A stretch of 43,248 bases of DNA from an uncultured Clostridium sp. GTDB lineage: Bacteria > Bacillota > Clostridia > Lachnospirales > Lachnospiraceae. The position numbers and the translations under genes were made by a program. This document shows positions 9,582 through 18,600 of this stretch, piece after piece. Under the pieces are notes generated by a model, which saw only the letters and a list, made by a program, of their open reading frames with translations, ran no database searches and was not told where the DNA came from. Numbering within the stretch: the stretch's first letter is position 1; each line of letters begins with the position of its first letter. The DNA lies in NCBI GenBank assembly GCA_945915475.1, contig CAMEFI010000025.1:1-43248 (forward strand), given 5' to 3'.

Positions 9582-9594
9582 TAATAAGTATATA
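9582..9594. repeat. Right copy of 13-bp target-site duplication
   Basis: TAATAAGTATATA immediately right of the palindromic element, identical to 9047-9059. Confidence 0.75.
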
Positions 9595-9732
9595 TTTTTA
9601 TTTATGTATAAACTTGTAACGATATCTTAACATATTGGAGCCGGAAATCCTAGAGGCTTTATTCATTGAAATAAGTAAGGAAAATATACAAAAAGCCCTA
9701 AAAAGCGTATTAATAAGGTGAAAAATGACATA

Positions 9733-9761
9733 TTGACATTTATTTTGTTAAGTGTTATATT
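9733..9761 (+). promoter_or_regulatory. Promoter candidate 1 for the SH3/3D gene
   Basis: TTGACA (9733-9738), 17 bases, TATATT (9756-9761). This would start transcription around 9768, inside the WalR-like box, leaving a leader of about 120 nt. The rest of 9595-9732 holds no recognised gene. Confidence 0.6.
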
Positions 9762-9767
9762 ACATCT

Positions 9768-9805
9768 TGTAACAAGTTTGTAACATTTTGGTATGAAGTT
9801 ATAAT
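9768..9805 (+). promoter_or_regulatory. WalR-like box overlapping promoter candidate 2
   Basis: TGTAAC (9768-9773), five bases, TGTAAC (9779-9784) exactly fits the WalR consensus TGTWAH-N5-TGTWAH known from Bacillus and Staphylococcus. The second half-site overlaps a weak -35 (TTGTAA 9778-9783), which is 16 bases before a perfect -10 TATAAT (9800-9805). An activator box overlapping -35 is the usual layout for OmpR-family activation. A further TTGTAAC lies near 9614-9620. Confidence 0.6.
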
Positions 9806-9889
9806 AACGTATTACTATCATGAAGTTTAGAATATCAACAAGAGGATACAATATTAACAGAATTGTTTTGTTGATGGAGGAAAGATACT

Positions 9890-11503
9890 ATGCGACATAA
9901 CAGAAGAGCAGTAATGTCAGAACGCTATAAACTTTATATGAGAAAGAACATCTTTAACGGAAGATATTTTGTTCGGAATATGCAGATTATGTTCTGCGCA
10001 ATCGCATTGATTGCTATTGTGATTGGTGGAATCGTACTTGCTAATTCCGGCAATGAGGATAAGAAACAATTTGCAAAGAATGATAAAATCAGTGTAATGG
10101 ATGCACTTTTTGGAGAGAATGAGGAGATAACAGAGGCAACTACCGAGAAGGTAACGGAAGAAGTTGTCACAACAGAGGAAGTTCAAGTGGCAGTTGCTAC
10201 CGAGGCAGTTGCTACCGAGGCAGTTGTTACAGAGCAACCGACAACGGAACCCATTGTTGCATATACGGAACAGACAGTTGCAAGTCAGCCTGAGGGTGAG
10301 TTCGATGAGAAATGCATTGCTAATGTGGAAGAGACACTGAATATCAGAAGCATTCCAAGTACAGAGGGTGATTTCGTTGGCTCGATGAATGCAGGTGCCA
10401 TTGCAATTGTGGAAGGCACAGATGGTGACTGGACGAAGATTAAGTCCGGTGAAGTGGAAGGATATGTTTTAACACAGTATATATTAACCGGTAAGAGTGC
10501 AGAGGAATTTGCTAAGGATTATGTTACTTTACAGGGAACGATATTAGAGGATGGTGTGAATGTAAGAACAGAAGAATCCACCAGTTCGAATATTGTTACA
10601 GTATTGGATAAAGATGCTACAGTAATAGTTTTAGAGGATCCGAGAGAAGAGAATACAGAAGAGACAACAGAGATGGTGACTTCTACGGAGACAGCATCCA
10701 CAGAGGAAGTAATGACACAGGATACAGAGACTGCAACAAGTGAGACCCTCAGTACAGAAGTACAGACCCAGATGGAAGATACAGAAGAGGCAGTCAGTTC
10801 TGAGACTGCTTCATCAGAAAACGATACAGAAATCTCCACAGAAGCAGATTCAGAAGCATCCACAACACAGAAAACAAGTGAGGCTGTCGCTCAGGCAGCT
10901 GCAGAGAGTGCTGACACAGAGATTACCTGGCTTCCTGTTATGTTAGCAGATGGTCAGACTGGTTATGTGTCTGCGGATCTGGTAGATATTGATCGTTTAT
11001 ATGAGATTGCGGTATCCGCAGAAGAGTTGCAGAGAAGAGAAGAAGAGAGATTAGCAGCTGAGAAAGCAGCAGCAGAAGCTGCAGCCCTTGCAGCACAGCA
11101 ACAGACACAGGTAGTACAGAGCACAACAAGCACAAGTTCCAATAGTACAAGTTCTGATTCAAGTTCAAGTACAGAATATCAGGGAGCAACAACAACACCG
11201 GTTACGGCAACATCATCTGGCGAATGTATTGGTACATTTACGGTAACGGCATATTGTGGTTGTAAGAAATGTAGCGGTGGCAATGGTAAGACAGCAAGTG
11301 GCACGACTCCGACAGAGGGAAGAACTATTGCAGCAGATACCAGCGTGTTACCATATGGCTCTCAGGTTGTGATTGATGGAGTTGTCTATACGGTAGAGGA
11401 TTGTGGCAGCGGTGTCAGAGGGAATCATATAGACATTTTCTTTGCCACACATGAAAAGGCAGTTGCTTATGGTAGCAAGACTGTGAAGGTATATAAGTAT
11501 TAA
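9890..11503 (+). CDS. Membrane-anchored SH3b/3D-domain cell-wall protein
   Basis: Predicted cell-wall hydrolase (537 aa). A basic N-terminus and one transmembrane helix (about 31-51) anchor it, followed by a Thr/Glu/Val-rich spacer. An SH3b domain spans about 140-200 (ETLNIRSIPS...GYVLTQYI). A second SH3b starts at about 214 (GVNVRTEESTSSNIVTVL) but appears interrupted by about 90 Ser/Thr/Glu-rich residues (251-343) before resuming at WLPVMLADGQTGYVSADLV. An Ala/Glu-rich helix (375-405) and a Ser/Thr linker lead to a C-terminal 3D domain (about 447-537) with candidate key aspartates D483, D504 and D515; this fold is related to MltA lytic transglycosylases and is found in YocH and RpfB-like proteins. 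GGAGG lies upstream of the ATG. A WalR-like box precedes it. Substrate is inferred to be peptidoglycan. Confidence 0.88.
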   Translation: MRHNRRAVMSERYKLYMRKNIFNGRYFVRNMQIMFCAIALIAIVIGGIVLANSGNEDKKQFAKNDKISVMDALFGENEEITEATTEKVTEEVVTTEEVQVAVATEAVATEAVVTEQPTTEPIVAYTEQTVASQPEGEFDEKCIANVEETLNIRSIPSTEGDFVGSMNAGAIAIVEGTDGDWTKIKSGEVEGYVLTQYILTGKSAEEFAKDYVTLQGTILEDGVNVRTEESTSSNIVTVLDKDATVIVLEDPREENTEETTEMVTSTETASTEEVMTQDTETATSETLSTEVQTQMEDTEEAVSSETASSENDTEISTEADSEASTTQKTSEAVAQAAAESADTEITWLPVMLADGQTGYVSADLVDIDRLYEIAVSAEELQRREEERLAAEKAAAEAAALAAQQQTQVVQSTTSTSSNSTSSDSSSSTEYQGATTTPVTATSSGECIGTFTVTAYCGCKKCSGGNGKTASGTTPTEGRTIAADTSVLPYGSQVVIDGVVYTVEDCGSGVRGNHIDIFFATHEKAVAYGSKTVKVYKY

Positions 11504-11531
11504 GACATTGCAAAGATACAGAATATGACAT

Positions 11532-11567
11532 AAAAGCAACAGATGAGTACATCTGTTGCTTTTTATG
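11532..11567 (+). terminator. Intrinsic terminator after the SH3/3D gene
   Basis: Stem AAAAGCAACAGATG (11532-11545), 4-base loop, complementary arm 11550-11563 ending in TTTT. Perfect 14-bp stem. Confidence 0.92.
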
Positions 11568-11588
11568 TAAAAAAGATTAATCAAGATT

Positions 11589-11866
11589 ATGATGGGTATT
11601 CTCATCTTAATGACAATAGTATTGGTTGTACCAGCATGTTTTATGACAACGCAAGCGGCACAATATAAGAAAACCAAATTCAGATCATTTAGTGCAGTAC
11701 GGATGATTGCAGCAATACAACTGTGTATATCAAAAAAGGAAAGAAAATATTGGAAAAAGAGGATTATTCAGTATATTATGACAAGAAAAGAGAAAGGATG
11801 AAAAAACAATATGGCGTAGATAAGGAAAATATTGTTTACAATTACTTACCAGCAAAAAATAGATGA
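11589..11866 (+). pseudogene. Decayed small secreted-protein gene
   Basis: The first part reads as a signal-peptide-like sequence (MMGILILMTIVLVVPACF then MTTQAAQ) up to about 11690. The continuing coding sense then appears to shift frame, and a second segment from about 11689 (CSTDDCSNTTVYIKKGKK onward, rich in Lys, Glu and Tyr) runs to a stop at 11864-11866. Upstream, at 11566, an ATG is followed directly by TAA and then KRLIKI in the frame of the first part, suggesting that the original start was also damaged. No clear ribosome site is seen. No family recognised. It lies between two terminators. It could instead be two unrelated short ORFs or non-coding. Confidence 0.4.
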
Positions 11867-11912
11867 TATTCTTGTATGTGTAAAGTAATTACATTCGTGC
11901 AGATTTGTACAT

Positions 11913-11945
11913 AAAAACGGCAGATGATTACATCTGCCGTTTTTT
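11913..11945 (+). terminator. Intrinsic terminator
   Basis: Stem AAAAACGGCAGATG (11913-11926), loop ATTA, complementary arm 11931-11944 running into a T tract. It closes the decayed small gene and precedes the DUF3846-like ORF. Confidence 0.9.
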
Positions 11946-12000
11946 AGTGCCTGAATATGGTACAATTCAGTGGACTTGGAGACGGAAAGAGGGTGGACAT

Positions 12001-12363
12001 ATGATAATTCAGGCGTATTTCATGGAAGTAAATAAGAATGGAGTTGTGTACTCGGGAAGAATAGGCGAAATCAATAGCACATGTGAAGCAATGGAAGAGT
12101 ATATCGGCAGATATATGAGGGAAATTGATTTACAAGACGGAATTGTGGTATTGACAGAGAAGACACCACATTCTTCGAGGAATCGTGCACTGGTTTGCAA
12201 TGGAAAGATCGAGGAAATACTGACAGGCAATTTAATCTGTGTAAGAAAAGAGCAGGGAAAATACATTTCCATAAGAGAAGAGGATATACGAATTATCCGG
12301 GATTATCTAAAACCGGTGTTTGACTTGGATGGCAAACTTATCATACCACAGGAAGAAGCTTGA
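12001..12363 (+). CDS. Hypothetical protein, DUF3846-like
   Basis: A 120-aa soluble protein. The ATG at 12001 is preferred over an in-frame ATG at 11905 because GAGGGTGG lies just before it and the earlier start falls just before the terminator hairpin. The segment NRALVCNGKIEEILTGNLIC resembles the NRAL..G.I..I..G.F pattern of DUF3846, a family common on plasmids, phages and conjugative elements; the match is from memory and weak. No catalytic residues, signal peptide or membrane segment are seen. It converges on the XRE regulator gene (19 bp apart), and the pair could be a remnant of a mobile element. Confidence 0.55.
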   Translation: MIIQAYFMEVNKNGVVYSGRIGEINSTCEAMEEYIGRYMREIDLQDGIVVLTEKTPHSSRNRALVCNGKIEEILTGNLICVRKEQGKYISIREEDIRIIRDYLKPVFDLDGKLIIPQEEA

Positions 12364-12382
12364 TCCTATAAGAACCAAGGGG

Positions 12383-12622
12383 TTATTCCTGAAAGAATTC
12401 ATTAAAATCACAATGAAAGATGTCTGTTAACGCAATCAGCATTTCTACCGTTGGGTTATTCAGACCATGTTCCACTTTGCTGAAGATACCGGTATTCACT
12501 TTAATACCTTTTAACTGTAATTGAGCAATTACGTCAGTTGCCCGTAGGTTGCGTTCTTTGCGAAGACGTCGGATATTGGTTCCAATAATTGGATGACTGG
12601 TTTGTGTAAGGCGTTCAGACAT
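12383..12622 (-). CDS. XRE-family helix-turn-helix regulator
   Basis: A 79-aa Cro/C1-type DNA-binding protein, essentially a lone HTH_3 domain: IGTNIRRLRKERNLRATDVIAQL then the recognition helix region GIFSKVEHGLNNPTVEMLIALTDIF. AGGAGG lies 7 bases before the ATG. It is divergent from the BIG2 surface-protein gene, with 159 bp between the starts, and that gap contains two direct repeats that could be its operator. It may therefore control the surface-protein pair as well as itself; this is inference from position. Confidence 0.88.
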   Translation of the reverse strand: MSERLTQTSHPIIGTNIRRLRKERNLRATDVIAQLQLKGIKVNTGIFSKVEHGLNNPTVEMLIALTDIFHCDFNEFFQE

Positions 12623-12681
12623 GACGATTACCTCCTGGCGATTGTTGATAAAAGTAATATAACAACATTTATATTATTTTA

Positions 12682-12719
12682 TCCAAAATAGAAGTTATAT
12701 AGTGTCCAAAATGGAAGTT
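12682..12719. promoter_or_regulatory. Direct-repeat operator candidate between XRE and BIG2 genes
   Basis: TCCAAAATAGAAGTT (12682-12696) and TCCAAAATGGAAGTT (12705-12719) differ at one base and are spaced 23 bp start to start, about two helical turns. A possible -10, TAGAAT, lies just downstream (12725-12730) without a good -35. The position fits a site for the divergent XRE regulator. Confidence 0.5.
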
Positions 12720-12781
12720 TTGTGATAGAATGGGAAAGGATAAAAACCACATAATAAGTGGCTGGAAATAGGAGGAGACAT

Positions 12782-15598
12782 ATGAAAGAGAAAAACAAAA
12801 AAAATGCAGCAATGAAAAGAATTCTGTCAATGGTACTGGCAGTATCATTAGTACTTGGGTTCACACCTGCAATGGGAGAAACCTATGCAGCAAAGAAGAT
12901 GGCATTGAACAAGAAGAAAATTACGCTTCAGGTAGGTGCATCTGCAAAATTGAAAGTAAAGAACGCCAGAAAAAAAGTTACCTGGAAAACGTCCAATAAG
13001 AAGGTTGTTAAGGTAAGTAAAGCCGGAAAAGTAGTTGCATTAAGAAAAGGAAATGCGAAGATTACAGCAAAGGTTGCAGGTAAGAAATTTATCTGTAAGG
13101 TGAAAGTTGTTCCGAAGAACAAGTTGGCAACAACCACAGAGGCTGCGACAACACCGCCGGCTAATAATGAGAAGAATACACCGACGCCGGCAACACCGGG
13201 TAATATGGTGATACCTGGACCAGGTAACAACAATAATAATAAGCCGGGTTGGGATCACCAGGATGATGGTAATAAGGACCATGATGATAACAAGGACGAT
13301 AATACAGATGAAGATAATAGAAATGATACTGAAGAAGGTGAGAAGCTGGATCTCTCGAAGATTACCTTTGATAACAATGGATATTCTATGCGTTCATTTA
13401 TAGTGTCGTATTCTGTTAATGTGGAGGATTATACAGGTTTCCCATTGAGTGTAGATGCGGATGAAGATGGTGAGAATGATTCATGTAAAGGATTTACTTT
13501 TGTGAATGATTTTGGAGAAGAATATATAAGCTATTGGATGAGTAAAGCAGATACTCCATCCGGTGGGCATACTTTACAGGGAACAATCAGCCTGCCGTTA
13601 GGTCATTATATCGTGTTGTATAATGGATTTTATTGTGGAACGGTTACTGAGCAAGACTTTTCCAATATGATATATAATAGCAAACTACAATATAAAAAAA
13701 ATAAATATTTTGCAGATCTGGATCTGGGTACGATTCGTATGGAATCTGTTGCAGGAACACTGACAGTAGGCGGTAATGTTTTTCCAGACAGTTATGTAAC
13801 TGTAACCCAGAACGTGGATGGAAAAGAATATAGTTCATCCGTAAATGTAGATAAAGATGGAAATTATACGTTATATCTGCCAGAGGGATATGATTATAAG
13901 GTTCTTCCAATGGGATTAAAACGTGAGGCAATTTCTGTATCCGTTAAGGGAGGGAAAGCGGAACCTTCTTCCATTCAGACGAATGTGAGTACATCACTTC
14001 AGACAGTATTGGTTAACCTGGAGGGATTTGAGAACAATTCCTGGGATGATATCAATTATAATGAGATTGAATTAAGATCGGATTCCGTCATTGCAAAATT
14101 GCAGTGCCCTGGACATTATGATGAAGATGATGACTGGGTTATCGATGAATACAAGATTATTGCACCGTCAGGAACTTATGATGTATATTGCAACGGATAT
14201 CTTATTCAGAAGAATGTGGTGATTACGGAGAATATGGAAGAACTCACGATCAGTCAACCTCAATTTCATGTTTCCCTGAAACAGAATGGTGAGAAAGTAT
14301 CTCTTTCTGAATATGTCATCAGGAAAGTGGGAGAAATGACGGATGTTTCCATTCCGGATGATGGGGTCTTTGTTGACTTGGTGGCAGGTGATTATCAGAT
14401 ATATCAACATGGATGTAATCAGTTTGGGGAGATGACGGTGGGAACATCGATTGGTACTTATAGGGTAGATGCATCTTCTGCTGATGAGAATGGTAATATT
14501 GTACTGAATATTTCTACAGCTGCAGTCAGCCTGAAGAATTTTGATAGGGATCTGATGATTGGTGATTATATTATTGAAGATGTATGGGGAAATGAAATTG
14601 AGGTTGCTGCAGGGGCAGCCAGTGTGAACTTATGTGCAGGAACCTATGCATTATATGAAGAAACAGACGCGGAAACTATGAATAAGCTGGAAACCTTCCA
14701 GGTGACATTAAAAGAGGCAAAAGCAGGAACTGCAATCTGGAACCTGGAACTGGCAACTGTTACGGGAAAGGTGCAGATTCCCGCTGGTACATCGGAATGG
14801 TCGAAGGATTCCGCATTTGTTGTGAACGTATATAAAAAAGGAGATCGGACAAAAGAAATTGCAGAGTTTCCGTTAGAAAATGTGACTGAGGTAGAAGGGG
14901 TATATGATCCGGATAATTACCGGCGGGGATATTATGAAGCAGATTACAGTGTGAAATTAAAAAAGGGAGAATATAGATTTGAAGTAACCACCGGATTGCG
15001 TGTGATTTATTATGCGAATGTGCAAGTAGAAGAGGCAGAGGTAGAGAGAGAGTTAATAGGAGTTTATGCTAATATTAAGGTAATATGTCCGGAGGGATTG
15101 GATAGGAATAATATATATGTAGCCATGTATGACGGAGAAATAAGTTATTATTCAACTATAATTTTAAAGGACTTTTATGGAGCATATTATTTTTCTTATT
15201 ATTTAGACCGAGATTCTGTCTACAGCATTTATGTTAAGGATAGTGCAGGAAAACGTAAATTAGTAACGGATACATATTGCTATGGGACTGAGGAAAATGA
15301 TACGATATCTTTAGAGGGAACATTATCGAATATATATACTTATGAATTACCGTTCACAAGGGATGATATTTCAAATTTGCATATGTCAGATCAGGTTACA
15401 GTTGAGGATATTCAAAAAGGGGGTAATTTCCCGAATGCGTTTGAAAGAAGCATCTATTCTGTGAATGGAAAGTATGTTGTAAATTTGTTTGATGAGGGAA
15501 CCTATGCAATCTTTTATGGAAATTCTTCGGCTGCTCTTACGGCAGTAGGAACCCTCACCTTATCAAATGGAATATTTACATTTCAAACGGTGGAATAG
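12782..15598 (+). CDS. Large secreted protein with BIG2 domain
   Basis: Predicted exported surface protein of 938 aa from the ATG at 12782, which has AGGAGGAG close upstream (the ATG at 12758 has none). A signal peptide (about 1-36: basic start, hydrophobic core ILSMVLAVSLVLGFTPAMG, AYA-like end) precedes a very basic BIG2 domain (about 40-110: ITLQVGASAKLKVK, VTWKTSNKKVVKVS, GNAKITAKV). A Thr/Pro/Asn/Asp-rich spacer follows, and then about 740 residues of beta-rich sequence with recurring short motifs such as SVNVDKDGNYTLYLPEGYDY that resemble carboxypeptidase-regulatory-like or collagen-adhesin B folds. No LPXTG, SLH or enzyme motif is seen. It is 20 bp from the protease gene downstream, so the two likely form an operon. 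Specific function unknown. Confidence 0.82.
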   Translation: MKEKNKKNAAMKRILSMVLAVSLVLGFTPAMGETYAAKKMALNKKKITLQVGASAKLKVKNARKKVTWKTSNKKVVKVSKAGKVVALRKGNAKITAKVAGKKFICKVKVVPKNKLATTTEAATTPPANNEKNTPTPATPGNMVIPGPGNNNNNKPGWDHQDDGNKDHDDNKDDNTDEDNRNDTEEGEKLDLSKITFDNNGYSMRSFIVSYSVNVEDYTGFPLSVDADEDGENDSCKGFTFVNDFGEEYISYWMSKADTPSGGHTLQGTISLPLGHYIVLYNGFYCGTVTEQDFSNMIYNSKLQYKKNKYFADLDLGTIRMESVAGTLTVGGNVFPDSYVTVTQNVDGKEYSSSVNVDKDGNYTLYLPEGYDYKVLPMGLKREAISVSVKGGKAEPSSIQTNVSTSLQTVLVNLEGFENNSWDDINYNEIELRSDSVIAKLQCPGHYDEDDDWVIDEYKIIAPSGTYDVYCNGYLIQKNVVITENMEELTISQPQFHVSLKQNGEKVSLSEYVIRKVGEMTDVSIPDDGVFVDLVAGDYQIYQHGCNQFGEMTVGTSIGTYRVDASSADENGNIVLNISTAAVSLKNFDRDLMIGDYIIEDVWGNEIEVAAGAASVNLCAGTYALYEETDAETMNKLETFQVTLKEAKAGTAIWNLELATVTGKVQIPAGTSEWSKDSAFVVNVYKKGDRTKEIAEFPLENVTEVEGVYDPDNYRRGYYEADYSVKLKKGEYRFEVTTGLRVIYYANVQVEEAEVERELIGVYANIKVICPEGLDRNNIYVAMYDGEISYYSTIILKDFYGAYYFSYYLDRDSVYSIYVKDSAGKRKLVTDTYCYGTEENDTISLEGTLSNIYTYELPFTRDDISNLHMSDQVTVEDIQKGGNFPNAFERSIYSVNGKYVVNLFDEGTYAIFYGNSSAALTAVGTLTLSNGIFTFQTVE

Positions 15599-15618
15599 GC
15601 GACAGATAGGAGAATACA

Positions 15619-18600
15619 ATGAGAAAAACATGGAGAACATTGTTGTTTGCCGGAATATTGGGGGCTGCGTTGCTGCAGCCCTTTGATAATGTTGTGGCAG
15701 CAACAAAGAAAATGAACGAAAAAGAGTTTGAGGCAACGTTGAATGAGGAAGAGAAAAAAGCCTTTGAAATGACAAAAAAATATCAGAAAACGTTGATGGA
15801 TTCAGATATTGACATTCCATATCCACAGAAATATTTTGATTTAACAAAGAAAAGTATTCAGAGATCCCAAAGTGGATTGGTTCGGGCAAATGTGATTCCC
15901 ATTAGCTATGACAGTCGGGAACATGGTGTAGAGACGCCTGTAAAAAATCAGGGGTTACTAGGAACCTGCTGGGCACATGCTATTTTGGATGCTGCACAGG
16001 CGGGATATATAAAAAATAGCGGAAAAGCGTTAGATCTGTCCGAATGGCAGATGGCGTATTTTGCGTATCAGCAACCGGTGGATTTACTTTCGCTGACAGA
16101 AGGGGATACGGTTACGAGAATAGATGAGCAAACTGGAAAGGTACTGGAGTTAGGATCATCAGAATACTATGAGGGTGGTAATCGGTGGTTTTCTATGTTC
16201 AGTCTTGCAAAGGGCATTGGCATTGCAGAAGAATCAGACGCTTCTTATTCGGAACTAATGAAAACAATCAATCAGAATGGAAAGGCATTTCTAAATGAAG
16301 ATAAGGCTTATCTTGCAAATGACTATCGTTTGGAATCTGTAGATATTGTGTCTGTACAGCAGACAGAATTATTAAAGCAGATGATTATGCAGTACGGCGC
16401 AGGTGCCATATCTTATCAGAGTGATGCTGAGTGTTATGATTATGGAGAATTTAATTATTATAACCCGGAAAGTAGCGGTGCAGGACATACAGTTAGTATA
16501 GTAGGTTGGGATGATAATTATCCGAGAGAGAAATTTATATATGAGCCGGAGCATGATGGGGCATGGTTAATTAAGAATTCCTGGGGGGAGCAATGGGGAA
16601 ATGATGGTTATTTCTGGATGTCTTATGATGAATCGAGTATTCAGAACGAATCCGTTGCTTTTTTCAGTATTGAAGATGATGATCAGTATGAGAATGAATA
16701 TCAGTATGATGGTGCCATGGGATTAGAGGTAACACCGGCTGGACAGTATAGCAAAATGGCCAATATTTTTACTGCCCGGAAGAAGGATGAACAGTTAAAG
16801 GCTGTATCTTTTTTTACAGTGGAAAATGATACAGATTATGAGGTTACAGTGTATACAGATCTACAAGAGGAGGAAAATCCGGAAAGTGGAACAATGGTGG
16901 CAACATTATCAGGAAGTAAGCCGCTGCCGGGATATTGTACACTGGATCTGGAAGAAGTGGTTCCGCTAACTCAGGGAGAATGTTTTGCAGTTGTGGTCAA
17001 ACAACAAGTAAAAGGCAACAATACCCGGATGTATATTGACTGTGATGCAGATTACTCGTGGGTATATTCCCAATGTAAAGCTAAAAAAGGAGAATCATTT
17101 TTATACGGAGAGGATGGCTGGACTGATATTTCGGCAGATGGAGAAACAAACGTTAGAATAAAAGCGTTTACCACAGATGGAAATGAAACAGATGCGGGGG
17201 AGTTGAGGTTTGAACAGGAGCGGTATTCGGTTACTGCAAACTGTTCACAGCAGCTCAATATTCTCTCTGATGAGGAGGTAGTAAATGATCAGCTGAAATT
17301 GACATTTCAGGTAGAAGATTCGCTGATTGCGTCTGTTGATGGAATGGGAAGGGTTTATGGTAAGACAAACGGAGTGACCAAAGTGGTGGCATTCTGTGGT
17401 GAGGATAAGGCAGAATGTACGGTAGTTGTGAAGGAAGAGCCGATTACGCGTTTGATAAAAGAGGATAATTATGCAACGGCAGATATGCCGTTTGCGGCGA
17501 AGGTAGGTCAGGTGGTTACATTTCCTTATAAGAAAGAACCGGTGTATGGTGCCGGAGCGGTAGAGTGGAAGGTAACAGATGGCAATATGGCGGTACAAGG
17601 AGAATCATCGGCAATTTTGAAAGAAAATGGTACGTTTACAGCGACAAAACCAGGCAGCTATGTCATTACAGCAACTGCAGCAAGTGGAGCATTTGTACAG
17701 TATTATGTAGAAGCATCTTTGGATATTACGGATTGCAGCACAGATATATCGCTAATGCAGAGTCAGCATCCTTACGGAAAGAATGAAGTAAAGGTATATA
17801 CTTATAAGGGATCTTTAAAAGAGAAACCATTGAAAATACATTTTTCCAAGGACTCAAAATTACAGAAAAAAAACAGTTATGTGTATTTGTTTGAAGGAAC
17901 GACGGAGGTAGAGGAGGCGATATCAGAGTATCTGTTATCAGACTATGAGTATGGGTATGGCTATATGTATGCAGATAGTTTGATTGGTTCCTATACAGAT
18001 GTGGAATTATCGGATCAGACATTTTATGTGAGTAGTAGATCCTTTTCCATTGTTTTGATTACAAAGGATGAGGGGGATACAGAATATGGTTTTGATGTGG
18101 ATTCCGTGGAAAAGGTCAAACCTTTGACATATTTGAAGTATGAGCAATCACAGTATGTTTGGTCAGTGGGGGATGAAAATGTACAGTTACTTCCGGAAAC
18201 AGAACCGGCTGATGCAAATGAGGAAATTGAATATATCTCTTCCAAACCATCTGTGGTTGAGGTGAACCGTAATGGATCTGTAACAATTAAGAAAGCGGGA
18301 ACGGCGACCATAACTGCTCAGGGGGCATATGGTGAACTGGAAACCAGGACAGAGGTTGTCATACAGGAATCAGACACCTTTGAAGAGATATCGTTTACAC
18401 AGGATGCTATTACCATGGAACGAAATGAAGAACTGGATCTGGCATTTCAGCAGCCGGTGGAGGGATATGATGTTACATATTCTTCTTCTGCACCGGGAAA
18501 AGTCAGTGTTGATAAAAATGGTCATATTATTGCAGCAGGTGTGATAAATGATGCAATGATTACGGCAGAGGTGACCATGAATGGAAAATTGTGTCAGGCA

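Noticed and set aside
9028-9600. Structured large non-coding RNA (GOLLD/HEARO type)
   Set aside because: The symmetry extends over the whole element, up to a 13-bp flanking duplication on both sides, which points to an inserted palindrome; no features of those RNA classes were recognised.
9595-9889. c-di-AMP (ydaO) riboswitch before the 3D-domain gene
   Set aside because: These switches often precede wall hydrolases, but none of the conserved core was found; the WalR-like box explains the region better.
10519-10863. Antisense Ser/Val-rich ORF opposite the 3D-domain gene
   Set aside because: It is a shadow of the repetitive Thr/Glu/Ser codons on the plus strand, with no ribosome site.
11905-12000. 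Upstream start for the DUF3846-like ORF
   Set aside because: The ATG at 11905 lies just before the terminator hairpin and has no ribosome site; the ATG at 12001 has GAGGGTGG.
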